A DNA stretch of 64,000 bases, taken from NCBI GenBank assembly GCA_051984675.1, contig JBPYFK010000160.1, positions 1-64,000 of the forward strand. Direction: 5' to 3'. The notes under the pieces were generated by a model. It was not told the DNA's origin. It saw only the letters and a list, made by a program, of their open reading frames with translations, and did no database searches. Positions 30,222 to 38,264 of the stretch are shown piece after piece; positions within the stretch are counted from its first letter, which is position 1; each line of letters opens with the position of its first letter. A program made the position numbers and the translations under genes. The DNA comes from JBPYFK01 sp051984675 (GTDB lineage: Bacteria > Actinomycetota > Actinomycetes > Mycobacteriales > Pseudonocardiaceae).

Positions 30222-31346
30222 GTGCAGTTCGCTCTCGATGAGACCCAGCAGGAAGTGAAGGAACTGACTGCCGGAGTGCTCCAACGGGCCACCGACCGTA
30301 GCCAGCGCGCTACTGACTCGGTCGGTGAAACAGGTTATGACACAGCGGTGTGGCAGGCGTTGTCGGAGGCCGGCTTGCTGTCGCTCGCGGTGCCTGAGGA
30401 GGTCGGCGGTGCGGGGCTGGGAGCGCTGGAGACCGCAGTGGTCCTCGCGGAGGTCGGCCGTCGTGTGGTGCCCGTTCCGGCAGTGGCCACGTTGTCTCTG
30501 GGGGTCCTTCCGGTTGTCCACTTCGGGACGTCGGAGCAGCACGATGACCTCCTGAAGGAAGTAGCGGCGGGGCGTGTTCTCAGCGCGGCGCTTAACGAAC
30601 CCTCTACCGCGATGCCTCGAACGCCACGCACCACCGCTCGTCGGGAGAAGGCCGGGTTCGTGCTCTCTGGACGGAAAACGGGCGTGATGTACGCGGACTC
30701 CGCGCATCGCGTTCTGGTTTCCGCCAGTGTTCCGGGCGAAGGCGTCGGCGTGTTTCTGGTCGACCCCACTGCGGACGGCGTCTCGCTCAGGAGGAGCCCG
30801 AATTCTGGGATCGGTCGGGAGTGGACGGTCAGGCTCGACGGTGTCCGCATCTCCCAGAGCCAATTGCTGGGCCTTGGCATCGAGCAGCGGATTCTGGACG
30901 GCGTGCACGACTTCGCGGTGGCCGGGATCTGCGCTACGGCAGGCGGCGCTCTGGCCGGAGCGCTCGACCTGACCTCGGAACACCTGCGTACGCGCACCCA
31001 GTTCGACAAACCACTGGCCACCTTCCAGGCGGTGGCCCAACAGGTCGCGGACGTCTACGTCACGGTCCGCACGCTCAACCTGGCGGCCTGGTCGGCGTGT
31101 TGGCGCCTGGCCACCGGCCGGGACGCGACCGAGGATCTGGAGGTCGCGGCGGTGTGGCTGACCAGCGAGGCGCTGCCCGCGGTGCACACCTGTCACCACC
31201 TGCACGGCGGTCTGGGACTGGACGTCACCTACCCGATGCACCGGTACTACGCACTGATCAAGGATCTGGCCCGGCTGCTGGGAGGCAGTGCGGACCGGCT
31301 GGACCGGCTGGCCCACGACCTCGACCTGGCCCGCAGGGCGAGCTGA
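30222..31346 (+). CDS. fadE28: Acyl-CoA dehydrogenase, FadE28/ChsE1-like
   Basis: This 374-residue acyl-CoA dehydrogenase ends in HHLHGGLGLDVTYPMHRYYALIKDLARLLGGSADRLDRL, a C-terminus typical of the FadE28 group. With FadE29 it should form the alpha2-beta2 enzyme that introduces the double bond into the C22 (3-carbon side chain) steroid-CoA. GTG 30222 has GAGGAG 5 nt upstream; an in-frame GTG at 30186 nearer the operator is an alternative. It is the first gene of fadE28-fadE29-chsH2-chsH1-ltp2, the order of the mycobacterial igr operon, but without cyp125 in front. Confidence 0.9.
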   Translation: MQFALDETQQEVKELTAGVLQRATDRSQRATDSVGETGYDTAVWQALSEAGLLSLAVPEEVGGAGLGALETAVVLAEVGRRVVPVPAVATLSLGVLPVVHFGTSEQHDDLLKEVAAGRVLSAALNEPSTAMPRTPRTTARREKAGFVLSGRKTGVMYADSAHRVLVSASVPGEGVGVFLVDPTADGVSLRRSPNSGIGREWTVRLDGVRISQSQLLGLGIEQRILDGVHDFAVAGICATAGGALAGALDLTSEHLRTRTQFDKPLATFQAVAQQVADVYVTVRTLNLAAWSACWRLATGRDATEDLEVAAVWLTSEALPAVHTCHHLHGGLGLDVTYPMHRYYALIKDLARLLGGSADRLDRLAHDLDLARRAS

Positions 31347-31359
31347 CCCGGGGAGCCTC

Positions 31360-32535
31360 ATGTTCATCGAACTCACTGCCGCGCAGCGCGCCCTGCAAGC
31401 CGAGTTGCGCGAGTACTTCACGCACCTGGTCTCGCCCGAGGAACGGGAAGCGATGCTCGTGGACCGGCACAACGAGGCGCACCGGGCGATCGTGCGGCGC
31501 ATGGGTCGGGACGGATGGCTCGGCCTCGGCTGGCCGACGGAGTACGGGGGTCGGGGGTTCGGTCCCATCGAGCAGCAGATCTTCGTCAACGAGGCCGGTC
31601 GTGCCGACGTTCAGCTGCCGTCGGTCACCTTGGAGACGGTCGGACCGACGTTGCAGGCCCATGGCACGCCCGAGCAGAAGGACTTCTTCCTGCCCAAGAT
31701 CCTCGCCGGGGAGATTCATTTCGCGATCGGTTACACCGAACCCGAGGCGGGTACGGATCTGGCTTCGCTGCGGACCTCCGCCGTGCGCGACGGCGACCAC
31801 TACGTCGTCAACGGGCAGAAGACCTTCACCACCGGCGGCCACGACGCCGACTACATCTGGCTGGCGTGCCGGACCGACCCCGAGGCGGCGAAGCACCGGG
31901 GAATCTCGATCCTGATCGTGGACACCGCTGACCCCGGGTACTCCTGGACACCCATCATCACCTGCGATGGCGCTCACCACGTGAACGCGACGTTCTACAA
32001 CGACGTCCGGGTTCCGGCGACCATGCTGGTGGGGGAGGAGAACCGGGGCTGGAAGTTGATCACCACACAGCTCAACCACGAGCGTGTGATGCTCGGCCCG
32101 GCCGGCCGGATCGGTGGCATGTATGACCGGGTCTACGCCTGGGCGGCTAGTCGCACCGGTCCGTGGGGGGAGCCGCTGCTCGCGGAGCCCGACGTGCGTC
32201 GCGCCCTCGCTGAGGTGCGTACGGTCCTGCGGATCAACGAACTGCTCAACTGGCAGGTGGCCGCCTCGGCGCTCGAAGGCGGACCGGTGGACGTCGCGGA
32301 CGCCTCGGCGACCAAGGTGTTCTCCAGCGAGCGGATTCAGCGGGCTGGCCGGCTGCTGGAAGAGATCGTCGGTAGGCACGGCGACCCGGGTGAACCCGAG
32401 ACGGCAGAGCTGCTGCGCTGGCTGGATCTGCAGGCCAAGCGCAACCTCGTCCTCACCTTCGGCGGGGGTGTCAACGAGATCCAGCGTGAACTGATCGCCA
32501 TAGCCGGCCTTGGCCTGCCCCGCGTGCCACGCTGA
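31360..32535 (+). CDS. fadE29: Acyl-CoA dehydrogenase, FadE29/ChsE2-like
   Basis: This 391-residue protein is close to the 387 of mycobacterial FadE29. FADs of this family bind through GYTEPEAGTDLASLRT near residue 127 and TTGGHDADYIWLACRT; the C-terminal FGGGVNEIQRELIA is the usual late FAD-contacting segment. It should be the second chain of the ChsE1-ChsE2 heterotetramer acting in the last side-chain cycle. ATG 31360 follows GGGGAG, 13 nt after the fadE28 stop. Confidence 0.92.
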   Translation: MFIELTAAQRALQAELREYFTHLVSPEEREAMLVDRHNEAHRAIVRRMGRDGWLGLGWPTEYGGRGFGPIEQQIFVNEAGRADVQLPSVTLETVGPTLQAHGTPEQKDFFLPKILAGEIHFAIGYTEPEAGTDLASLRTSAVRDGDHYVVNGQKTFTTGGHDADYIWLACRTDPEAAKHRGISILIVDTADPGYSWTPIITCDGAHHVNATFYNDVRVPATMLVGEENRGWKLITTQLNHERVMLGPAGRIGGMYDRVYAWAASRTGPWGEPLLAEPDVRRALAEVRTVLRINELLNWQVAASALEGGPVDVADASATKVFSSERIQRAGRLLEEIVGRHGDPGEPETAELLRWLDLQAKRNLVLTFGGGVNEIQRELIAIAGLGLPRVPR

Positions 32536-32557
32536 GGAAAGGGAGCACGGCAACGAG

Positions 32558-33646
32558 ATGACCAGCCCTAACACGACCAGCCCTAACACGACCAGCCCTA
32601 ACACGACCGGCCCCGAGACGACCAGTACGGGCTCGACAGCCGAACCTGCCGGCGGCGCTCGGGAGGCCGCGGATGTCGCCGACACGATCCAAGTGGCGGC
32701 CCGGCGTATCAAGCAGCGTGGGGAGAGCGCGGCTCGCCTGGCACGCGATCCGGTCAACCTGCCGATGATCCACAACTGGATGGAGGCGTTGGGGGACACC
32801 AACCCCGTCTACACCTCGGAGGAGCACTCCGCCACATCTGTCCACAAGGGTCTCGTGGCCCCACCGGCGATGGCTCAGGTGTGGACCATGGGCGGGCTGC
32901 ACGGCCAGCGCTCCACCGACGATCCGCTGTACGAGATGATGGCGGTGCTGGACGAAGCCGGGTTCCAGTCGGTGGTCGCGACCAACTGTGACCAGACCTA
33001 CCATCGGTATCTGCGACACGGCGAGCACGTGTCCGTGACGACCAGGCTGGAGGAGGTCGTCGGGCCGAAACGCACCGGCCTGGGCGAGGGATGGTTCGTC
33101 ACCACCCGCAACACCTGGTACGTCGGTGCTGAGCCGGTCGCGGAGATGATGTTCCGGGTCTTGAAGTTCCGCCCGGACTCGCCGAAGCCATCCGAACCGG
33201 CTGGGACGACTGAGAAGTCCGTTTCCGAACCGCCCGCGAGCACGGTGATCCGGCCTGCGATCAGCCAGGACACCGCCTACTTCTGGGAGGGCATGGCTGC
33301 CGGTGAGCTGCGGATCCAGCGTTGCGGGCAGTGCGGCCTGCTGCGGCATCCACCCGGACCGATGTGTCCCGAGTGCGGGGCGACCAAGCGGACCTACCTG
33401 GTGGCCAGCGGCTATGGCGAGGTCTACAGCTACGTGGTCCACCATCATCCTCCCATTCCCGGTAAGCGACTCCCGCTGGTGGTGGCCCTGGTCGAACTCG
33501 ACGAAGGAGTGCGGGTGTTGGGGGAGTTGACCGAGATCGACCCGTCGGACGTGTCCATTGGGCTTCCGGTGGAAGTGGCGTTCCTGCGTGTCGACGACGA
33601 GCTGGTGCTTCCGGGCTGGCGCCCCCGGGAGAGGGGAGACGCGTGA
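32558..33646 (+). CDS. chsH2: Steroid-CoA hydratase subunit ChsH2 (MaoC + DUF35)
   Basis: This 362-residue protein has an N-terminal low-complexity tail (TSPNT repeats), a MaoC-like hot-dog domain (DPVNLPMIHNWMEALGDTNPVY onward), then a DUF35 domain with a zinc ribbon CGQCGLLRHPPGPMCPEC near residue 260 and an OB fold. In mycobacteria ChsH2 pairs with ChsH1 to hydrate the C22 enoyl-CoA, and its DUF35 part docks the aldolase Ltp2. ATG 32558 has GGGAG about 12 nt upstream. Its stop overlaps chsH1 by 1 nt. The repeat tail is unusual and would vary in length easily. Confidence 0.92.
   Translation: MTSPNTTSPNTTSPNTTGPETTSTGSTAEPAGGAREAADVADTIQVAARRIKQRGESAARLARDPVNLPMIHNWMEALGDTNPVYTSEEHSATSVHKGLVAPPAMAQVWTMGGLHGQRSTDDPLYEMMAVLDEAGFQSVVATNCDQTYHRYLRHGEHVSVTTRLEEVVGPKRTGLGEGWFVTTRNTWYVGAEPVAEMMFRVLKFRPDSPKPSEPAGTTEKSVSEPPASTVIRPAISQDTAYFWEGMAAGELRIQRCGQCGLLRHPPGPMCPECGATKRTYLVASGYGEVYSYVVHHHPPIPGKRLPLVVALVELDEGVRVLGELTEIDPSDVSIGLPVEVAFLRVDDELVLPGWRPRERGDA
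32561..32635 (+). repeat. In-frame 15-bp tandem repeat in chsH2
   Basis: Three exact copies of ACCAGCCCTAACACG (32561-32605) are followed by two degenerate copies (32606-32620 and 32621-32635). They begin at codon 2 and encode TSPNT x3, TGPET, TSTGS. The unit is a multiple of three, so copy-number change would not break the frame. Confidence 0.9.
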
Positions 33647-34089
33647 TGACCGTTGAGTTGCCACGGACCCTGCGTCCGTCCGAAGTGGAGACCGGAACCT
33701 CGTTGCCCGAACAGCGCATCGAGATCACGCCGACCTTCATCATCAGCACCGCCCTGGCCACGCGGGACTTCCAGGACGTCCACCACGACCGCGATCTCGC
33801 CATCGCCAAGGGTTCCCGGGACATCTTCCTCAACATCCTGTCCACCACCGGCATCGTCCAGCGCTACGTCACGGACTGGGCAGGGCCGCAAGCCTTGCTG
33901 CGCGGAATCTCGATCAAGCTCGGCGTGCCGTGTTACGCGTACGAGACGCTCAGCCTGTTCGGCCAGGTGCTGGAATGCGCGCACGACGACGAGGAAACGC
34001 TCCTTGTGGTCGAAGTGCTCGGACGCAACAGCCTGGGCAACCATGTCACGGCGACCGTGCGGGTCGCGCTAGTTTCGGAGGACCGGTGA
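33646..34089 (+). CDS. chsH1: Steroid-CoA hydratase subunit ChsH1 (MaoC-like)
   Basis: This 147-residue single hot-dog protein has the hydratase motif DFQDVHHDRDLAIAKG near residue 43, with the Asp/His pair used to add water, and SRDIFLNILSTTG. It should form alpha2-beta2 with ChsH2 and hydrate the steroid C22 enoyl-CoA so that Ltp2 can cleave it. ATG 33646 overlaps the chsH2 stop (TGATG) and has GGGGAG 6 nt upstream. Its own stop overlaps ltp2 in the same way, so the three products are made in step. Confidence 0.93.
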   Translation: MTVELPRTLRPSEVETGTSLPEQRIEITPTFIISTALATRDFQDVHHDRDLAIAKGSRDIFLNILSTTGIVQRYVTDWAGPQALLRGISIKLGVPCYAYETLSLFGQVLECAHDDEETLLVVEVLGRNSLGNHVTATVRVALVSEDR

Positions 34090-35273
34090 TGACGAGTCTG
34101 TCCCAGGCCGCGATCGTGGGCATCGGCGCGACCGAGTTCTCCAAGGACTCCGGTCGTAGCGAGTTGCAGCTGGCAGCGGAATCGGTGCGAGCCGCACTCG
34201 CTGACGCGGGGTTGCGCCCGGAAGACGTGGACGGTCTGGTGACGTTCACGATGGACACCAACACCGAGGTCGCCGTGGCGCGCGAGGTGGGGATCGGTGA
34301 GCTGACCTTCTTCAGCCGCGTGCACTACGGCGGTGGCGCGGCATGCGCGACCGTGCAACAGGCCGCGATGGCGATCGCGACCGGTGTCGCCGAGGTCGTC
34401 GTGTGCTACCGCGCGTTCAACGAGCGGTCGGGATTCCGGTTCGGCCAGTTCGCGCCGGGAGCGGCCAGCGGCCCGACGTCGTCCAGTGTGGACAACAGCT
34501 GGTCGTACCCGATGGGGCTGGGAACGCCGGGCGCCCAGGTGGCGATGTTCGCCCAGCGCTACATGCACGAGTACGGCGCCACGAGTGCGGACTTCGGCCG
34601 AGTCGCGGTAGCCGACCGCAAGCATGCCGCGACCAACCCGAATGCCTGGTTCTACCAGCGTCCGATCACGCTCGCCGACCACCAGGCGTCCCGGTGGATC
34701 ACCGAACCGCTGCACCTGCTGGACTGCTGCCAGGAAAGCGACGGCGGGGTGGCGATTGTGCTCACCAGCGTCGAACGGGCTCGGGACCTGCCGCAGTCAC
34801 CGGCCGTGGTCGCAGCGGCCGCCCAGGGCAGCGGTTCCGACCAGTTCACCATGACCAGCTACTACCGCGACGACCTCGCCGGCCTGCCGGAGATGGGCCT
34901 TGTCGCGCGGCAGCTGTGGCGGCAGGCTGGGATCGGCCCGCAGGACGTGCCGGTCGCGATCCTCTACGACCACTTCACGCCGTTCGTGCTGGTGCAGCTC
35001 GAAGAGCTGGGCTTCTGCCCGCGTGGTGAGGCACGCCACTTCATCGCCGACGACGCGATCGAGATCGGCGGGCGGCTGCCGATCAACACCCATGGCGGCC
35101 AGCTCGGTGAGGCCTACATTCACGGGATGAACGGCATTGCCGAGGCCGTGCGCCAGGTTCGGGGCACAGCGGTGAACCAGGTCGACGACGCACATCACGT
35201 TCTGGTAACCGCGGGTACAGGCGTGCCTACGAGCGGTCTCGTCTTAGCGTCGAACGCCGCGAACTCGCACTAG
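34089..35273 (+). CDS. ltp2: Steroid side-chain aldolase Ltp2 (thiolase-like)
   Basis: This 394-residue SCP-x-type thiolase fold protein opens with AAIVGIGATEFSKDSGRSELQLAAES and has HYGGGAACATVQQAAMAIATG, CCQESDGGVAIVL and LPINTHGGQLGEAYIHG. The thiolase Cys nucleophile pattern is absent, as expected for Ltp2, which uses Tyr residues to perform a retro-aldol cleavage that releases propionyl-CoA and a C19 17-ketosteroid. It needs the DUF35 part of ChsH2 as partner. It closes the igr-type operon; its stop is inside a small dyad. Confidence 0.93.
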   Translation: MTSLSQAAIVGIGATEFSKDSGRSELQLAAESVRAALADAGLRPEDVDGLVTFTMDTNTEVAVAREVGIGELTFFSRVHYGGGAACATVQQAAMAIATGVAEVVVCYRAFNERSGFRFGQFAPGAASGPTSSSVDNSWSYPMGLGTPGAQVAMFAQRYMHEYGATSADFGRVAVADRKHAATNPNAWFYQRPITLADHQASRWITEPLHLLDCCQESDGGVAIVLTSVERARDLPQSPAVVAAAAQGSGSDQFTMTSYYRDDLAGLPEMGLVARQLWRQAGIGPQDVPVAILYDHFTPFVLVQLEELGFCPRGEARHFIADDAIEIGGRLPINTHGGQLGEAYIHGMNGIAEAVRQVRGTAVNQVDDAHHVLVTAGTGVPTSGLVLASNAANSH

Positions 35274-35439
35274 ACATCGGTGATGTCTGTCACAGAATCC
35301 GCACGTGACAGCGCGATTACGCGCCGTGATAGGGCGGGGAACATCTAGGTACCGGTCTACGTACTTCTGGCATCCCTGCCGCTGGCCTGAACGACCAGTC
35401 TGGTTACTCGCCGTGTCCGACACCCCGAACGTCGGACAC
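35272..35439. promoter_or_regulatory. Four inverted repeats between ltp2 and hydrolase gene
   Basis: AGACATC/GATGTCT (35272-35288, 3-nt loop, overlapping the ltp2 stop), TGTCAC/GTGACA (35288-35310, 11-bp spacer), GCGCG/CGCGC (35311-35324) and GTGTCCGAC/GTCGGACAC (35413-35439, perfect 9 bp, 9-bp spacer) all lie in one 200-bp gap. The first may be a short terminator; the others look like operators. None fits the KstR motif. Confidence 0.5.
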
Positions 35440-35473
35440 CGGTAGCACCCACCCCGAGGGAGCGAAACCAGAC

Positions 35474-36553
35474 GTGTTCGACGAAGCTGATCACCCCGTC
35501 CGGCTTGGCGCCGAACTGACCCTTGACCTGGGCTTGGCCGCCGCGTTCACCGCTGGCGGTCTCGCGTTGAAGCTGGTCGCGGCCGGGCTGAGCCCGCTGC
35601 GGGAGCAGGAGCCAGCGCCTGGTCAGGGCCAGCCGCTGTCGAAGTGGGACTGCGAGCAGCGGGAGGTCCGCACCGAGGATGGGGTGCGGCTGCACGTCGA
35701 GGTGGAGGGCGACCCGGACGCCCCGGTCACCGTGGTGCTGTGCCACGGCTTCGCGCTGAACCAGGACAGCTGGTGGTTCCAACGCGCCGAACTCGGCCGC
35801 CACGCACGGGTCGTGTTGTGGGACCAGCGCGGGCACGGCCGCTCGCGGCGCGGGTCCGCGCAGCGGCTGGGGATCGACCAGCTCGGTCGTGACCTGCATG
35901 CGGTGCTCGACCAGGTGGTGCCCTCGGGTCCCGTGGTCCTGGTCGGACATTCCATGGGTGGCATGACGGTCATGGCGCTGGCCGAGCAGTACCCCGAACT
36001 GTTCGGCGATCGGGTGAAAGGCGTGGCCCTGCTGGCGACGGCGGCCGGGCCGATCAGCGGAGATCTCGGGCTTCCGCCGTATGCGGCCCGTGCGCTGCAA
36101 TGGGCCGCGCCCGGTGTTCTGGCGGCCATGGGCCGGCAGTTCCTGTTCGACACGAGTCGGGTCGCCAATGAGCTGGCGACGCGGCTGACCCGCCGGTACG
36201 CCTTCGCCACCGACGTGCCCGAGGAGCTGGTCGCCTTCCTGGCCGAAATGATCCGATCCACGCCGTTCGAGGTGCTGGCCGGGCTGTTCCCTGACTTTCG
36301 GGAGCACAACGCGTCCACCGGGCTGGAGGCGTTGCAGCGGGTCAAGACGCTGGTGATGGTCGGTGACCAGGACCAGATCACGCCCTTGCGGGACGGGTGG
36401 GACATCCTGCGCGGGGTGCCCAATGCCGAGCTGGTCATCGCGCCGGAGGCCGGGCACGCACTCATCCTCGAACACCCCGACCTGGTCAACAGCCACCTGA
36501 CGGACCTGATCACCAGCTTGACCAGCTCGCGTTCCCTGGCCGGTGCCGGTTAG
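35474..36553 (+). CDS. Alpha/beta-fold hydrolase
   Basis: This 359-residue protein has an N-terminal hydrophobic stretch (residues 15-40, LDLGLAAAFTAGGLALKLVAAG) that may anchor it to the membrane, then an alpha/beta hydrolase core: VVLCHGFALNQDSW (oxyanion region), WDQRGHGRS, the nucleophile elbow GHSMGGM near residue 158, and the Asp and His in VGDQDQITP and EAGHALILE. The substrate is not evident; an ester or epoxide linked to sterol use is possible. GTG 35474 has GAGGGAG 11 nt upstream. It is convergent with the SDR gene, with a 4-bp overlap of the stops. Confidence 0.82.
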   Translation: MFDEADHPVRLGAELTLDLGLAAAFTAGGLALKLVAAGLSPLREQEPAPGQGQPLSKWDCEQREVRTEDGVRLHVEVEGDPDAPVTVVLCHGFALNQDSWWFQRAELGRHARVVLWDQRGHGRSRRGSAQRLGIDQLGRDLHAVLDQVVPSGPVVLVGHSMGGMTVMALAEQYPELFGDRVKGVALLATAAGPISGDLGLPPYAARALQWAAPGVLAAMGRQFLFDTSRVANELATRLTRRYAFATDVPEELVAFLAEMIRSTPFEVLAGLFPDFREHNASTGLEALQRVKTLVMVGDQDQITPLRDGWDILRGVPNAELVIAPEAGHALILEHPDLVNSHLTDLITSLTSSRSLAGAG

Positions 36554-37347
36554 CTGGCAACGTCGGGAAAGCCCAGCTCAAGGGACACCCGGTCGGTGCC
36601 GCCATCGACCTGGAGGATGGAACCGGTCATGAAGGAGCTCGCGTCCGAGGCCAGATAGACGGCGGTCGCCGCGATCTCCTGCGGATCGCCGATCCGGCGT
36701 AACGCCGTCGCCTGCTCGATCTGCTGCCGGAACTCGTCATGGGTGAGCACCACTTCGAGCGCGGAGGTCGCCACCGCTCCCGGAGCGATCGCGTTGACCC
36801 GGATGTTCGGTGCGAGATCGTGTGCCGCCAGCTGCGTGTAGTGGTCGAGTGCGGCTTTCGCGGTGCCGTAGGACAGGTATCCACGGCCCGACACCCGTCC
36901 AACCGCGGACGAGATGTTCACTACCGAGGCGCCTGGGCTCTTCAGCAGGTGCGGGACGGCGGCCTGGGTCAACTCGTGGGCAATGCCGACGTTGAACCGG
37001 AAAGCCTGCTCGATCTCCGCGGCCGCGGTGCTCATGAAGTCGGTCGGCATCGCACCGCCGACATTGTTCACGACGATGTCGAGGCGACCGAGCCAGTCCA
37101 CGGCTGTCTTGACGACGTTGGCGGGTGCGTTCGGCTGGGTGAGATCGACCGGCGCCACGACCGCCCGGCGGCCGACCGCGAAGATCTGGTTCGCGACCTC
37201 GGTGAGCTGGGACTCGGTGCGGGAGCAGAGCACGACGTCGGCACCGGCCTCGGCCAGCGCGACGGCGGTGGCGGCGCCGATTCCCCGGCCCGCACCGGTC
37301 ACCACGGCTACCCGGTCGTCGAGATGGAAACGGTCCAGGATCGTCAA
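36550..37347 (-). CDS. Short-chain dehydrogenase of the sterol operon
   Basis: This 265-residue SDR has TGAGRGIG near residue 17, NNVGG near 94, the catalytic Ser in VNISSAVG and YGTAKAA near residue 160, and ends with VDGGTDRVSLELGFPDV. It is the last gene of the kstD-kshA-kshB-MaoC operon. A 3-hydroxyacyl-CoA or hydroxysteroid dehydrogenase role is likely, the natural follow-on to the MaoC hydratase, but the exact substrate is unknown. TTG 37347 is chosen because GGAGGT lies 5 nt upstream; it overlaps the MaoC stop (TTGA). Confidence 0.85.
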   Translation of the reverse strand: MTILDRFHLDDRVAVVTGAGRGIGAATAVALAEAGADVVLCSRTESQLTEVANQIFAVGRRAVVAPVDLTQPNAPANVVKTAVDWLGRLDIVVNNVGGAMPTDFMSTAAAEIEQAFRFNVGIAHELTQAAVPHLLKSPGASVVNISSAVGRVSGRGYLSYGTAKAALDHYTQLAAHDLAPNIRVNAIAPGAVATSALEVVLTHDEFRQQIEQATALRRIGDPQEIAATAVYLASDASSFMTGSILQVDGGTDRVSLELGFPDVAS

Positions 37348-38222
37348 CGTGTACCTCCGTGATCAACCGTGGCGATGACGTCGGAAAGCACGACGCTATC
37401 GTCTCTTTCGACGACCGAGGCGGTCGCCACCAACCGGCCCGCGCCCTCGTCCCACACCCGCGTTCGGATCGTTTCGCCGGGGAACACCACCCCGGTGAAC
37501 CGGGCGGAGTACGACGACAGGCGATCCACCGCGCCGTCCAGCACCCCATCGACGATCGCCTTGCACACCACGCCGTAGGTGCACAGCCCGTGCAGGATCG
37601 GTGCCGGGAAGCCGGCTGCTTCGGCGAAAGCCGGGTCCGCGTGTAACGGGTTGCGGTCGCCGCAGAGCCGGTACAGCAGTGCCTGGTGGGCGGCGGTCAG
37701 TCGCTCCAGCACCGCGTCAGGCTGGCGATCCGGGATCTCTGAGTGGTGCGAGGGACCGCGATGTCCCCCGAATCCCCCTTCGCCACGGGCGAAGATGCTG
37801 GATCGGGTCGTACACAGTGGAGTGCCGTCCACGTCGCGGGTCTCGGTCTCCTGGAGGATCACGGCCGCCTTGCCCTTGTCGTAGACGTCCGCGATCCGGG
37901 TTCGGGCCTGGGCACGACCCTCGACGGGAATCGGGCGGTGCAGGGTGATTTCCTGGCTGCCGTGCAGGACGTTGGCGAGGTCGATCTCGACCCCGGGGAA
38001 GGAGACCTCTGGCGGCTCGGTCTGATGAAAACTGGGCGCCACGACGCCGAAAGTGGGAAGGACGTGCAGGTCCTTCTCGTACGCGTAGCGCAGCTCGCGC
38101 GGGTCGGTCGGTCGGTCGCCAGCTCCCAGCGCCAGGTGGTAGAGCAGCACGTCCGAGGAGCTCCAGCGGAAGTCCTGCTCTGGCAGGCTAGCGCCGATAG
38201 CCTTGTTCGGGTCGATAGGCAT
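37344..38222 (-). CDS. MaoC-like enoyl-CoA hydratase, ChsH3/Hsd4B-like
   Basis: This 292-residue double hot-dog protein has an N-terminal half with FRWSSSDVLLYHLALGAGDRPTDPRELRYAYE and a C-terminal half with the catalytic hydratase-2 motif YRLCGDRNPLHADPAFAEAAGFPAPILHGLCTYG. The start PIDPNKAIGASLP and the length match the Rv3538-type hydratase of the sterol regulon, proposed to act in side-chain beta-oxidation. ATG 38222 is preferred over an in-frame TTG at 38234. It follows kshB by 42 nt and is coupled to the SDR gene. Confidence 0.88.
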   Translation of the reverse strand: MPIDPNKAIGASLPEQDFRWSSSDVLLYHLALGAGDRPTDPRELRYAYEKDLHVLPTFGVVAPSFHQTEPPEVSFPGVEIDLANVLHGSQEITLHRPIPVEGRAQARTRIADVYDKGKAAVILQETETRDVDGTPLCTTRSSIFARGEGGFGGHRGPSHHSEIPDRQPDAVLERLTAAHQALLYRLCGDRNPLHADPAFAEAAGFPAPILHGLCTYGVVCKAIVDGVLDGAVDRLSSYSARFTGVVFPGETIRTRVWDEGAGRLVATASVVERDDSVVLSDVIATVDHGGTR

Positions 38223-38264
38223 GCGATTCCCCAACCGTGGAGTACGTGATCGGTCGTTGATGGC

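Noticed and set aside
30180..32802. Long minus-strand frames opposite fadE28, fadE29 and chsH2
   Set aside because: They are mirror frames of clear acyl-CoA dehydrogenase and hydratase genes and show no domain of their own.
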